Below are positions 27,155 to 35,842 of a stretch of 64,000 bases of DNA, piece after piece. A program made the translations under genes and the position numbers. The stretch is from Methyloversatilis sp. RAC08 (GTDB lineage: Bacteria; Pseudomonadota; Gammaproteobacteria; Burkholderiales; Rhodocyclaceae), in the NCBI RefSeq assembly GCF_001713355.1, contig NZ_CP016448.1, forward strand, positions 1,240,001 to 1,304,000. Reading direction: 5' to 3'. Every line of letters begins with the position of its first letter. Position 1 is the stretch's first letter. The notes under the pieces were generated by a model. It ran no database searches. It saw only the letters and a program-made list of their open reading frames with translations, and was not told the DNA's origin.

Positions 27155-27787
27155 TCACTTCGGCACCCGCCACAAGTACCAGCTCGCCGCCGATCGATGC
27201 GGCGCCCACGGCGCACCCAGTGCGGCGATCTGCCGTGCGGTGGGCAGTGCATCGAGCGACTTGAGCCGCCGGTAGCCGTCACGCACGCCGAAATCGTCGG
27301 CCGGCAGGATGTCGCCGCGTTCAAGCGTGAACATCAGCAGCATGTCCACGGTCCAGCGGCCGATGCCGCGCAGCGCGGTCAGGCGCGACACCAGCGCCTC
27401 GTCGGCGAGCGCCAGCGCTTCGTCGCGACCCGGTACGTGGCCGTTCAGCGCGCCCTCGGCGATGCCGCGCAGCGTGTCGGCCTTGCGCGCCGAAAAGCCG
27501 CAGGCACGCAAGGCCTCCGCATCCGTCTCGAACAGTTGCTGCGGCGTCGGGAAGTTGCCGCCGTGGCGCGCCAGCAGTCGCCCCATGATGGCGTCGGCCG
27601 CGCGACCGTGCAGTTGCTGGTAGGCGACGGCGCGCACCAGCGCCTGCCAGGGCTCGCGCACCGGGCCGGGCGCCAGGCCACACGGGCCGACGGTCGCGAT
27701 CAGCCGCGCCCAGTCGTCGTCGAGGGCGGCGAGATGGCGTTCGGCGTCGTCCAGCGCTTTCCGGGGGTGCGTCATGGGGTGCGTCAT
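27155..27787 (-). CDS. alkA: DNA-3-methyladenine glycosylase II (AlkA type)
   Basis: A 210-residue HhH-GPD glycosylase. It has the helix-hairpin-helix LTALRGIGRWTVDMLLMF, the catalytic aspartate in ILPADDFGVRDGYR, and YQQLHGRAADAI in the N-terminal half. It removes alkylated purines from DNA. It is shorter than E. coli AlkA, lacking the N-terminal beta domain, as in many bacteria. Two possible ATGs (27787 and 27775) reflect a duplicated MTHP. Divergent from ada, so the pair forms an alkylation-repair locus. Confidence 0.9.
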   Translation of the reverse strand: MTHPMTHPRKALDDAERHLAALDDDWARLIATVGPCGLAPGPVREPWQALVRAVAYQQLHGRAADAIMGRLLARHGGNFPTPQQLFETDAEALRACGFSARKADTLRGIAEGALNGHVPGRDEALALADEALVSRLTALRGIGRWTVDMLLMFTLERGDILPADDFGVRDGYRRLKSLDALPTARQIAALGAPWAPHRSAASWYLWRVPK

Positions 27788-27829
27788 GGCGAATCAGTAT
27801 CGATGCGCCGTGCGATACCGGCAAGGCGG

Positions 27830-27843
27830 AATTCGAAAGCAAG
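27830..27843 (+). promoter_or_regulatory. Candidate Ada box upstream of ada
   Basis: AATTCGAAAGCAAG matches the AATT-N5-GCAAG pattern of the E. coli ada promoter box. A possible -10 hexamer TACAGT lies at 27874-27879, which places the box around -56 to -43, the position at which methylated Ada activates its own promoter. Confidence 0.55.
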
Positions 27844-27913
27844 GTGCGGAGTGCGCATGCGCCGAACGGCGACTACAGTGCGGCCATCGACACGCAGGCG
27901 CGAAGGATTCCGG

Positions 27914-29005
27914 ATGAACGCATCGCCCCGCCATGAAGCACCGGATGTCGCCACGCGCGCGGCCGCCACGCTGGCCGACCCGCGCTGGGCGGCGGTGGTC
28001 GCGCGCGATGCCGCGGCGGACGGCGACTTCTTCTATTCGGTGAAAACGACCGGCGTGTACTGCCGGCCGTCGTGCGCCGCGCGCACCGCGCGACCCGAAA
28101 ACGTCGCCTTCCACGCGAGCGCGGCCGACGCCGAACGCGCCGGTTTCCGCGCCTGCAGGCGCTGCCGGCCCGACCAGCCGCCGCGCACCGAACGGCAGGC
28201 CGCCCTCGTCGCCGACCTGTGCCGGCTGATCGAGCGCTCCGACTCGCCCCCGCCGCTCGATGCGCTGGCGGCGCACGCCGGCGTCAGCGCCTTTCATCTG
28301 CACCGCCTGTTCAAGTCGGTGACCGGTCTGACGCCACGCGCCTGGGCTGCCGCGCGCCGGGCCGAGCGCCTGCGCGACCATCTGACGGAGGGTGCGCCGG
28401 TGACCGACGCGCTGCACGACGCCGGCTACGGTTCCAGCAGCCGCCTGTACGAGGCGTCCGGCGCCCTGCTCGGCATGACACCGGGCCGCTATCGCGCGGG
28501 CGGCGCCGACACCGACATCCGCTTCGCACTCGGCCAGTGTTCGCTCGGCGCCATCCTGGTTGCGGAAAGCCCGCTCGGCGTGGTCGCGATTTCGCTGGGC
28601 GACGACCCCGACGCGCTTGCGCGCGCGCTGCAGGACCGCTTTCCGCAGGCGCGGCTGATCGGCGGCGACGCGGCATTCGAACGGCGCGTGGCACAGGTGG
28701 TCGGCTTCGTGGATGCCCCGCGCATCGGGCTGGCGCTGCCACTCGACCTGCGCGGCACCGCGTTCCAGCAGCGCGTGTGGCAGGCGCTGCGCGACATTCC
28801 GGCCGGGCACACGCTGAGCTACCGCGAACTCGCGACGCGGCTCAGCGTCCCGAAATCGGTGCGCGCAGTCGCCGGCGCCTGTGCGGCCAACACGCTGGCG
28901 GTGGCCATCCCGTGTCACCGCGTGGTCCGCAGCGACGGCGCGCTGTCAGGCTACCGCTGGGGTGTGGCACGCAAGCGCGCGCTGATCGACCGCGAGACGG
29001 AGTGA
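27914..29005 (+). CDS. ada: Ada: bifunctional transcriptional activator and O6-alkylguanine-DNA methyltransferase
   Basis: A 363-residue Ada. The N-terminal zinc domain has four cysteines (Cys50, 54, 81, 84; YCRPSC, CRRC), of which Cys50 accepts methyl from phosphotriesters. An AraC-type helix-turn-helix follows (about 95-190; HAGVSAFHLHRLFKSVTG). The C-terminal methyltransferase domain holds the acceptor Cys334 in IPCHRV. Methylated Ada activates the alkylation response. Preceded by a candidate Ada box and followed directly by alkB. All catalytic residues are present. Confidence 0.96.
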   Translation: MNASPRHEAPDVATRAAATLADPRWAAVVARDAAADGDFFYSVKTTGVYCRPSCAARTARPENVAFHASAADAERAGFRACRRCRPDQPPRTERQAALVADLCRLIERSDSPPPLDALAAHAGVSAFHLHRLFKSVTGLTPRAWAAARRAERLRDHLTEGAPVTDALHDAGYGSSSRLYEASGALLGMTPGRYRAGGADTDIRFALGQCSLGAILVAESPLGVVAISLGDDPDALARALQDRFPQARLIGGDAAFERRVAQVVGFVDAPRIGLALPLDLRGTAFQQRVWQALRDIPAGHTLSYRELATRLSVPKSVRAVAGACAANTLAVAIPCHRVVRSDGALSGYRWGVARKRALIDRETE

Positions 29006-29650
29006 ATGGAGCTGTTCGATGCACTCGAACGCGCGGCTGGTCCGGTCATCCTCGCACCGGGTGCCGCCCTGCTGCGCGGCTTCGCGCAGGACGACGCGTC
29101 AGCCCTGCTGGCCGCGATCGACACGGTGACCGCGCTTGCACCGCTGCGCCACATGGTGACGCCCGGCGGCTACACGATGTCGGTCGCCACCACCAGTTGC
29201 GGCGAAATGGGCTGGACGTCCGACGCACAAGGTTACCGCTACGCCGCGTGCGATCCGGACAGCGGCCTGCCGTGGCCGGCCATGCCGCCGCTGTTCCGCA
29301 CGCTGGCACGCGAATCGGCGGCGCAGGCCGGCTTCCCCGGTTTCGAACCGGACGCCTGCCTGATCAACCGCTACGCCCCCGGCGCACGGCTCACGCTGCA
29401 CCAGGACCGGAACGAGCGCGACTTCGGCGCACCCATCGTGTCGGTGTCGCTGGGACTGCCCGCGACCTTCCTGTTGGGCGGCATCAGGCGCACCGACCCA
29501 ACGCTCAAACTGCATCTGGCACACGGTGATGTGGTGGTGTGGGGCGGACCGGCGCGGCTGCGCTTTCACGGCGTGCTGCCGCTGGCGCACGGCACGCACC
29601 CGATGACCGGGGCGTGCCGCATCAATCTCACATTTCGCAAGGCGAGCTGA
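29006..29650 (+). CDS. alkB: AlkB: Fe(II)/2-oxoglutarate DNA dealkylase
   Basis: A 214-residue dioxygenase with the iron-binding HxD (LTLHQDRNE) and distal histidine (LRFHGVLP), the 2-oxoglutarate arginines in CRINLTFR, NRYAPGARL and the substrate-lid stretch GGYTMSVATTSCGEMGW. It oxidatively removes methyl groups from 1-methyladenine and 3-methylcytosine. Its ATG follows the ada stop codon with no gap, so ada-alkB is one operon, as in E. coli. Confidence 0.95.
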   Translation: MELFDALERAAGPVILAPGAALLRGFAQDDASALLAAIDTVTALAPLRHMVTPGGYTMSVATTSCGEMGWTSDAQGYRYAACDPDSGLPWPAMPPLFRTLARESAAQAGFPGFEPDACLINRYAPGARLTLHQDRNERDFGAPIVSVSLGLPATFLLGGIRRTDPTLKLHLAHGDVVVWGGPARLRFHGVLPLAHGTHPMTGACRINLTFRKAS

Positions 29651-29900
29651 GCGCGGGCTGATCGGAGGTTTCATGCAGCGCCGCGTTGAGCGCATCGATG
29701 ATCGGCGCCCAGTCGGCATCGGCCTGCAGGCCTTCACGCAGGAAGGCCGCCTGCGAAGGCGTCCAGAATGGCGCTTCGGACAGCTTCACGCAGTCGGGCA
29801 GCGGCCGGTGCTGGTCGATGAAGCGGTAGATCGATCCCGGATCTGAAGGCAGTCCGAGCTGTGCGAACAGTTGCGCAGTGCTGTGTACCGGTGCGTCCAT
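29628..29900 (-). CDS. DUF2789 family protein
   Basis: A 90-residue protein with the family pattern AQLFAQLGLPSDPGSIYRFIDQHRPLP followed by LSEAPFWTPSQAAFLREGL, matching DUF2789. These are small cytosolic proteins of unknown function. GAGGATC-like bases precede the ATG. Its last 23 bases overlap the end of alkB on the other strand. Confidence 0.85.
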   Translation of the reverse strand: MDAPVHSTAQLFAQLGLPSDPGSIYRFIDQHRPLPDCVKLSEAPFWTPSQAAFLREGLQADADWAPIIDALNAALHETSDQPALSSPCEM

Positions 29901-30147
29901 GAGGATCTCCCGTGTCGGATGGTGGAGCAGGATGCCGTTGCCGCGCGGACCGGCAGGCGGATGGTTCAGCCGCCGATGCGCCCAAGCGTGGCGTACAGGG
30001 TTGACGCGTCATGGCGTCAGGCGTTCAGCCCGACGTTGACACGCTTGGCCTTCGCGATCGATCTTCGCACCCAGCGTGCGCGTCTGTCGGCGTCCGGTCT
30101 GTTAGCCAGAGCACCAAGTTCGCCGGGGAGCCGGGCGAATCGGTAGC

Positions 30148-31710
30148 ATGGCGGGAACCACGTTCAGGCAGTGCGGCCGAAGCCGGGTTGAAGGTCAGGC
30201 TTTCATTCACTTCTGTCCGGACGGAGCGCCGTTGCAACTGCCCATTTCCATTGATGCCTCGTCGTCCTCGACGCTGCATTCGCAGATCGCGGCGCAGCTG
30301 CGCGCGCTCATCCTCGACCGACGGCTGGCGCCCGGTGCGCCGGTGCCGGCGACGCGTGACCTCGGCCGCCAGCTCCACGTGTCGCGCAACACGGTCACCG
30401 CGGCCTACGACGAACTGATCAGCGAAGGCTATCTGTACACCGAGCGGGCGGTCGGCACCTTCGTCTGCAAGACGCTGCCGGACACGCTGATCGGCCGCGC
30501 GCCGGCGCGCGCCGAGCATCGCAGCGGCAGCCTGCACCGCGCGATGAACCTGCCGCTGCCCTACGGCGGACGTGGCCTGACCGGGCTGCACCGGCCGAGC
30601 GCGCCGCGCCTGATCGCAGACTTCGTGTTCGGCCGCTCCGACCCGCGCAGTTTCCCGGAAAAGATCTGGCGCAAGCTCATCGTCGAATGTCTGGGCGGCG
30701 CGGCAGAGCGCATGAGCGAATACATCGACCCGGCCGGCCTGCCCGAACTGCGGCAGCTCATCACCAGCCGGCTCGGCCCGACGCGCGGCATGGTGGCGTC
30801 GGTCGAACAGGTGCTGCTGGTGGCCGGCTTCCAGCAGGGCATCGATCTGGTGGCGCATCTTTTCGTCGGCACGCACACGCCGGTGGTGATGGAAGCGCCG
30901 AGCTATCGCGGCGCGGCCTTCCTGTTCGAAAGCTATGGCGCGCACATCATTCCGGTGCCGGTAGACCAGCACGGCATCGACGTCGGCCGACTGCCGGAAA
31001 GCCGGGTGAAACTGGTGTATGTCACGCCGTCGCACCAGTTTCCGACCGGCGTCACGATGCCGCTGCACCGCCGGCTCGCGCTGCTCGAATGGGCGGCCAA
31101 GGCCGGCGCGTACATCCTGGAAGTGGACTACGACGGCGACTACCGCTACGACGGCGCGCCGCTGCCGTCGCTGCAGTCACTCGACCGCAACGGCTGCGTC
31201 ATCTACCTGAATTCCTTCTCGCGCTCGATCGGCCCCGGGCTGCGCATCGGCTACATGGTCGTGCCGCGCGACCTGATGCGCACCGCGGTCACCATCAAGT
31301 CGCTGATGGACAACGGCCTCGCCTGGCTGGAACAGGCCGCCCTCGCGCAGTTCGTGCGCGACGGCAGCTTCGACACCCATCTGCGCCGCCTGCTGCACGC
31401 CAACGAAGCGCGCCGCGACGTCCTGGTCAGCGCGCTGCGCACCCACCTTCCCGGCGCACGCGTCAGCGGCGCCGACGCCGGCTCGCACGTGCTGGTCACG
31501 CTGCCACCCGAGGCCCCGACGGCCGCCGCCGTGCAGCAGGCCGCGCTCGAACTGGGTGTGGGCGTACAGCCGCTGGCGGACAGCCCGGCCTGGTTCTTCG
31601 AACATCTGGACGATGCCGATCGCTGCCTGCTGCTCGGCTACACGCATCTGAGCGAAGAACAGATCGCACAGGGGATTGAGCTGATCGGGCAGGCGGTACG
31701 GCAGGGCTGA
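30148..31710 (+). CDS. MocR-type GntR regulator with aminotransferase domain
   Basis: A 520-residue regulator of the MocR/PdxR family. The GntR winged helix (about 40-105; LHSQIAAQLRALILDRRLAPG, ATRDLGRQLHVSRNTVTAAYDEL) is linked to a fold-type-I aminotransferase-like domain that binds PLP (EVDYDGDYRYDG, YLNSFSRSIGPGLRIGYM with the usual lysine position altered to Arg). Family members sense PLP or amino-acid adducts. A TTG at 30232 with GGACGGAGC upstream would give a protein starting at the usual LPISID; the true start is uncertain. Confidence 0.88.
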   Translation: MAGTTFRQCGRSRVEGQAFIHFCPDGAPLQLPISIDASSSSTLHSQIAAQLRALILDRRLAPGAPVPATRDLGRQLHVSRNTVTAAYDELISEGYLYTERAVGTFVCKTLPDTLIGRAPARAEHRSGSLHRAMNLPLPYGGRGLTGLHRPSAPRLIADFVFGRSDPRSFPEKIWRKLIVECLGGAAERMSEYIDPAGLPELRQLITSRLGPTRGMVASVEQVLLVAGFQQGIDLVAHLFVGTHTPVVMEAPSYRGAAFLFESYGAHIIPVPVDQHGIDVGRLPESRVKLVYVTPSHQFPTGVTMPLHRRLALLEWAAKAGAYILEVDYDGDYRYDGAPLPSLQSLDRNGCVIYLNSFSRSIGPGLRIGYMVVPRDLMRTAVTIKSLMDNGLAWLEQAALAQFVRDGSFDTHLRRLLHANEARRDVLVSALRTHLPGARVSGADAGSHVLVTLPPEAPTAAAVQQAALELGVGVQPLADSPAWFFEHLDDADRCLLLGYTHLSEEQIAQGIELIGQAVRQG

Positions 31711-31884
31711 CCCCTCGGGGACGCACCCGCTGCGCTTTGCGCCCCCTGGCACCCCCCTTTTTTCGCTGACTGGCCCTGTCGCCTCAGGTGCTTCGTCTCC
31801 TATCTTCCATGGGTGCCACAGCGCCGCCAGCGCGTCATCGACGCGCCTGGCGACCCAGCCTTCAACGCCACCCGGGAGACTTCC

Positions 31885-34017
31885 ATGTCAGTGCATCTGA
31901 GTGAAACGCGCGTCGTGCGCGGCGCCTGTCCGCAGGATTGTCCGGACACCTGTGCCTTCCTGTACCACGTCGAGGACGACAAGCTGGTGGAGGTCACCGG
32001 CGACCCGGATCACCCGATGACGCGTGGCGGGCTGTGCGTGAAGCTGAAGAATTTCGCCGAGCACCACTACAACCCGGACCGCCTGCTGTACCCGATGAAG
32101 CGCGTCGGGCCGAAGGGTTCGGGCATGTTCGAACGCATTTCTTGGGACGCTGCGCTGGCCGAAATCAAGACGCGCTGGACCGACATCATCGACCAGTACG
32201 GCTCGCAGGCCATCATGCCGCACGGCTACCTCGGCCATCAGGGCACGCTGAACGGCCTGACCGCCGGCGACGCCTTCTTCAACCGGCTGGGTTCGTCGGT
32301 GGCGGAAAAGACCTACTGCGAATCCGGCTCGTCGACCGCGTGGATCATGACCGTGGGCCCGACCGGCGGGCTGGACGTGGAAAGCCTCGCGCACTCGAAG
32401 TACATCATCGTGTGGGGCATGAACATGCTCAACACCAATCTGCACGCCTGGCCCTTCATCGTCGAGGCGAAGGCAAAGGGCGCCAAGGTGGTGGTGATCG
32501 ACCCGGTGCGCACGCGGACCGCGAAACAGGCCGACTGGCACATCCGCATCAAGCCGGGCACCGACGGCGCGCTGGCGCTGGGCATGATGAATGTGATCAT
32601 CGCCGAAGGCCTGGTCGATGCCGATTACGTCGAAAAGTACACCGTGGGCTACGACCAGCTGGCGGCGCGCGCGGCCGAGTTTCCGCCCGAGCGGGTGTCC
32701 GAGATCACCGGCATTCCGGTGCAGGACATCCTGACGCTGGCGCGCGAATACGCCACCACGCAGCCGTCGGCGATCCGCCAGGGCGTGGCGGTGGAACGCA
32801 GCCCGGGCGGCGGCGACGCGATCCGCGCCATCACCTGTCTGCCGGCGCTGACCGGCGCCTGGCGCCATGTCGGCGGCGGCACGGTGGAAATGCCGATCTG
32901 GGAATTTCCGTTCCGCTTCGATTTCATGTGCCGGCCGGACTGGATCAAGCCGGGCACGCGCGTCATCAACGAACTCGATCTGGGTGCGGCGCTGACCGGC
33001 GCCATGCCACTCGACCCGCCGATCAAGTCGCTGTTCGTCTACAACTCGAACCCGGTGTCGCAGGCACCGAACGCCGGCCAGATCGTTGCCGGCCTGATGC
33101 GCGAAGACCTGTTCACGGTGGCCAGCGAACTGTTCATCACCGACACCGCGAAGTACGCCGACATCCTGCTGCCGGCCACCATGCAGGCGGAACAGCTCGA
33201 CCTGATGGTGACCTGGGGTCATCTGTACGTGATGCTCAATACGCCGGCGATCGCGCCGCCGGGCGAGTGCGTGCCCAATGTCGAACTGTTCCGCCGGCTG
33301 GCCGGTGCGATGGGCTTCACCGACGAGCACTGGTCGCTGAGCGACGAGGAAATGATCCGCCGCTCGTACGACTGGGACGCACCGGCGATGGAGGGCATCA
33401 CGCTGGAAAAGCTGAAGGACAAGGGCTGGATGAGGCTCAACGTCGGTCTGCCGGGCGAACGCGCGCCGCATGCCGAGGGCAATTTCAAGACGCCGTCCGG
33501 CAAGTGCGAATTCGCGGCCAGCGCGGCGGCCGGCGGCAACTTCGTCGTGCCGGTGTGGCGGTCGGGCTACGAAGGCATGCAGCCGGGCACGCCGGTCGAT
33601 GCGGTGCCCAATTACATCCCGTCGCACGAAAACGCGGCCTCTGAAGCGGCCAGCCGCTATCCGCTGAATCTCGTGTCGCCCAAGCCGCACGCCTTCCTGA
33701 ACACGCAGTACGCCAACGAGCCGACACAGCAGCGCCGGCAGGGCGAACAGCTCATCGTGATCCACCCGGTCGATGCGGGAAAGCGGGCGATCGAGCACGG
33801 CAGCTATGTGCGCGTGTTCAACGAGCGGGGTGCCTTCGAAGCGCGCGCCGAACTGAGCGAGGATGTGTCGCCCGGGCTGATGATGACCAATGTCGGCCAC
33901 TGGCCCGGACTGAACCGCAGCGGCACTGCGGTCAATTCGACCACCTCGGCGCGCCACTGCAATCTGGGTCAGGCAGGCACCTACTGCGACAACCTGGTCG
34001 AAGTGCGGAAGGTGTGA
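31885..34017 (+). CDS. molybdopterin oxidoreductase, bis-MGD family
   Basis: A 710-residue enzyme of the DMSO reductase/formate dehydrogenase superfamily. The N-terminal [4Fe-4S] motif is C15-x3-C19-x3-C23-x27-C51. The cofactor-binding domains include IIVWGMNMLNTN, VIDPVRTRTA and LFVYNSNPVSQAPN, and the C-terminal domain carries HCNLGQAG. Cys145 in KTYCESGSSTA is the likely molybdenum ligand. There is no Tat signal, so the enzyme is cytosolic. It is followed after 7 bases by a ferredoxin and then a ferredoxin reductase gene, which should form its electron-transfer chain. The substrate is unknown. Confidence 0.85.
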   Translation: MSVHLSETRVVRGACPQDCPDTCAFLYHVEDDKLVEVTGDPDHPMTRGGLCVKLKNFAEHHYNPDRLLYPMKRVGPKGSGMFERISWDAALAEIKTRWTDIIDQYGSQAIMPHGYLGHQGTLNGLTAGDAFFNRLGSSVAEKTYCESGSSTAWIMTVGPTGGLDVESLAHSKYIIVWGMNMLNTNLHAWPFIVEAKAKGAKVVVIDPVRTRTAKQADWHIRIKPGTDGALALGMMNVIIAEGLVDADYVEKYTVGYDQLAARAAEFPPERVSEITGIPVQDILTLAREYATTQPSAIRQGVAVERSPGGGDAIRAITCLPALTGAWRHVGGGTVEMPIWEFPFRFDFMCRPDWIKPGTRVINELDLGAALTGAMPLDPPIKSLFVYNSNPVSQAPNAGQIVAGLMREDLFTVASELFITDTAKYADILLPATMQAEQLDLMVTWGHLYVMLNTPAIAPPGECVPNVELFRRLAGAMGFTDEHWSLSDEEMIRRSYDWDAPAMEGITLEKLKDKGWMRLNVGLPGERAPHAEGNFKTPSGKCEFAASAAAGGNFVVPVWRSGYEGMQPGTPVDAVPNYIPSHENAASEAASRYPLNLVSPKPHAFLNTQYANEPTQQRRQGEQLIVIHPVDAGKRAIEHGSYVRVFNERGAFEARAELSEDVSPGLMMTNVGHWPGLNRSGTAVNSTTSARHCNLGQAGTYCDNLVEVRKV

Positions 34018-34024
34018 GGGCGCC

Positions 34025-34330
34025 ATGACCCATGTCGTGACCGAAAGCTGCCGCGGCTGTCGCTTCACCGACTGCGTGACGTCCTGCCCGGTGGCCTGCT
34101 TCCATGTCAATGAGGTGCGCGTCTACATCAACCCGCAGGTCTGCATCGACTGCGGGGCGTGCATACCGGCCTGCCCGGTGCGCGCCATCGTCGAGGAATT
34201 CGACCTGCCGGAAGACCAGATGCACTGGATGGACATCAATGCGAAGGCGGCGGAGCGCTACCCGGTGATCCGCACCAAGCTGCCGCCGCTGGACGGGGCC
34301 GACGACAAGCGCCGCCAGCTCGGCTTCTGA
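34025..34330 (+). CDS. 7Fe/8Fe-type ferredoxin
   Basis: A 101-residue ferredoxin (FdxA-like). The N-terminal half has nine cysteines in the pattern CRGCRFTDCVTSCPVAC and CIDCGACIPACPVRAI, giving two clusters, probably [3Fe-4S]/[4Fe-4S] or 2x[4Fe-4S]. The C-terminal ~50 residues (EDQMHWMDINAKAAERYPVI) match the extension typical of FdxA. It is the probable electron carrier between the flavoprotein downstream and the Mo enzyme upstream. Confidence 0.92.
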   Translation: MTHVVTESCRGCRFTDCVTSCPVACFHVNEVRVYINPQVCIDCGACIPACPVRAIVEEFDLPEDQMHWMDINAKAAERYPVIRTKLPPLDGADDKRRQLGF

Positions 34331-34335
34331 TCGCG

Positions 34336-35709
34336 ATGTCGGAAGCCGGAAAGCCGCTGCGCGTCGCCATCGTCGGCAGCGGACCGAGCGGCTTCTATGC
34401 CGCCGAGGCGCTGCTGGCGAGCGGGCTCGATGTCGAGATCGACCTGCTGGAGCGCCTGCCGGTGCCTTACGGGCTGGTGCGCTTCGGCGTGGCGCCGGAT
34501 CACGCGAAGCTGAAGTCGGTCAGCGCGGTGTTCGCACAGATTGCCGCCGACCCGAAAGTGCGCTTCTTCGGCAATGTGGCGCTCGGACGCGACGTGACCG
34601 CCGACGAACTGGCGGCGATGTACCACGCTGTCATCGTGGCCTGCGGCGCCGGGGCGGACCGCACATTGGGCATTCCCGGCGAAGACCTGCCGGGCGTGCA
34701 CGCGGCGGGCGATTTCGTCGGCTGGTACAACGGCAACCCGGATCACGCCCACCTCTCGTTCGACTTGTCGCAGGAGGTGGCGGTGGTCATCGGTCAGGGC
34801 AATGTGGCGATCGACGTGTGCCGCATCCTCGCCCGGCCGGTGGACGAACTGCGCCGCACCGACATTGCGCAGCACGCGCTCGACGCACTGGCCGGCTCGC
34901 GCATCCGCGACATCCACCTGATCGGCCGACGCGGTCCGGTGCAGGCGAAATTCACGCCGAAGGAATTGCGCGAACTGGGCGCCCTGCCCGGCTGGCAGCC
35001 GGTGGTCGATCCGGCCGCGCTCGAACCGGGTGAGGCCTGCCGACGCGAACTGACGCTGCCCCACGTCGTGCATGCGGCGAAGAATCTGGACATCCTGCGC
35101 GGCTTCGCGGCCCGGCCGATGGAGGCAGGACGACGCATCCACCTGCACTTCCTGCGCGCGCCGGCGGCGCTGCACGGTGACAACCGCGTGCAGCGGCTCG
35201 TGCTGGGCGGCCAGCAATTGTCCGGCGAGGCGGGTGCGCAGTCGGCCGTCGCGACCGGAGAGCAGTACGAACTGGACGCCGGCCTGGTGTTCCGCAGCGT
35301 GGGCTACCGCGGCACCGCGCTGCCGGGTCTGCCGTTCGATGCCCGCGCCGGCGTGATCCCGAACGCCGGCGGCCGCATTGTCGATGCCTCGGGCCAGCCG
35401 CTGCCGGGCTGGTATGTCACCGGCTGGATCAAGCGCGGCCCGACCGGAGTCATCGGCACCAACCGCGCCGACAGCATGGATACCGTTGCCGGCCTGCTGC
35501 AGGACGTGTCGGGCCTTGCCGCACCCCGACCTGGCCGGCAGGCCCTGGCGTCCCTGCTCGAGAGCCGGTCGCACCGGGTGATCGATTTCGCCGCCTGGCA
35601 GGCCATCGAACGTGTCGAACAGGCGCGCGGTCAGGCGCTCGACAAGCCAGCGGAGAAGTTCGTGCGCATCGACGACATGCTCGCAGCAGCGCGCGGCGCG
35701 CCGCCGTAG
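34336..35709 (+). CDS. adrenodoxin-reductase-like ferredoxin-NADP reductase
   Basis: A 457-residue flavoprotein like mycobacterial FprA/adrenodoxin reductase. It has FAD Rossmann VAIVGSGPSGFYAAE, PYGLVRFGVAPDH, the NADP Rossmann VAVVIGQGNVAIDVCRIL, HLIGRRGPVQAKFTPKEL and the C-terminal GWIKRGPTGVIGTNRADS. It transfers electrons between NADP(H) and ferredoxin. ATG 34336 lies just after the ferredoxin stop codon, so the Mo enzyme, ferredoxin and reductase form one operon. All motifs are intact. Confidence 0.93.
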   Translation: MSEAGKPLRVAIVGSGPSGFYAAEALLASGLDVEIDLLERLPVPYGLVRFGVAPDHAKLKSVSAVFAQIAADPKVRFFGNVALGRDVTADELAAMYHAVIVACGAGADRTLGIPGEDLPGVHAAGDFVGWYNGNPDHAHLSFDLSQEVAVVIGQGNVAIDVCRILARPVDELRRTDIAQHALDALAGSRIRDIHLIGRRGPVQAKFTPKELRELGALPGWQPVVDPAALEPGEACRRELTLPHVVHAAKNLDILRGFAARPMEAGRRIHLHFLRAPAALHGDNRVQRLVLGGQQLSGEAGAQSAVATGEQYELDAGLVFRSVGYRGTALPGLPFDARAGVIPNAGGRIVDASGQPLPGWYVTGWIKRGPTGVIGTNRADSMDTVAGLLQDVSGLAAPRPGRQALASLLESRSHRVIDFAAWQAIERVEQARGQALDKPAEKFVRIDDMLAAARGAPP

Positions 35710-35731
35710 GCGATGCGCTGTGCAACGGGCG

Positions 35732-35826
35732 CTGTTGGGCATCGCTGCGCTCACCCCAACCTACGGGTCGTCACGCCGCTGTCGGATGCTTTTGTAGGTT
35801 GGGGTGAGCGCAGCGATGCCCAACAG
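35732..35826. repeat. Perfect 33-bp inverted repeat between convergent genes
   Basis: Arms 35732-35764 and 35794-35826 are exact reverse complements separated by 29 bases. The sequence (GTAGGTTGGGGTGAGCGCAG...) resembles a widespread intergenic repeat in proteobacteria. Lying between the converging reductase and SDR genes, it can act as a bidirectional terminator or mRNA end. Confidence 0.85.
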
Positions 35827-35842
35827 CGGTCAGCAGCGCACT

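Noticed and set aside
31888-34110. 740-residue open frame antisense to the Mo oxidoreductase
   Set aside because: Low-complexity translation shadowing a clearly coding gene whose cluster and cofactor motifs are intact.
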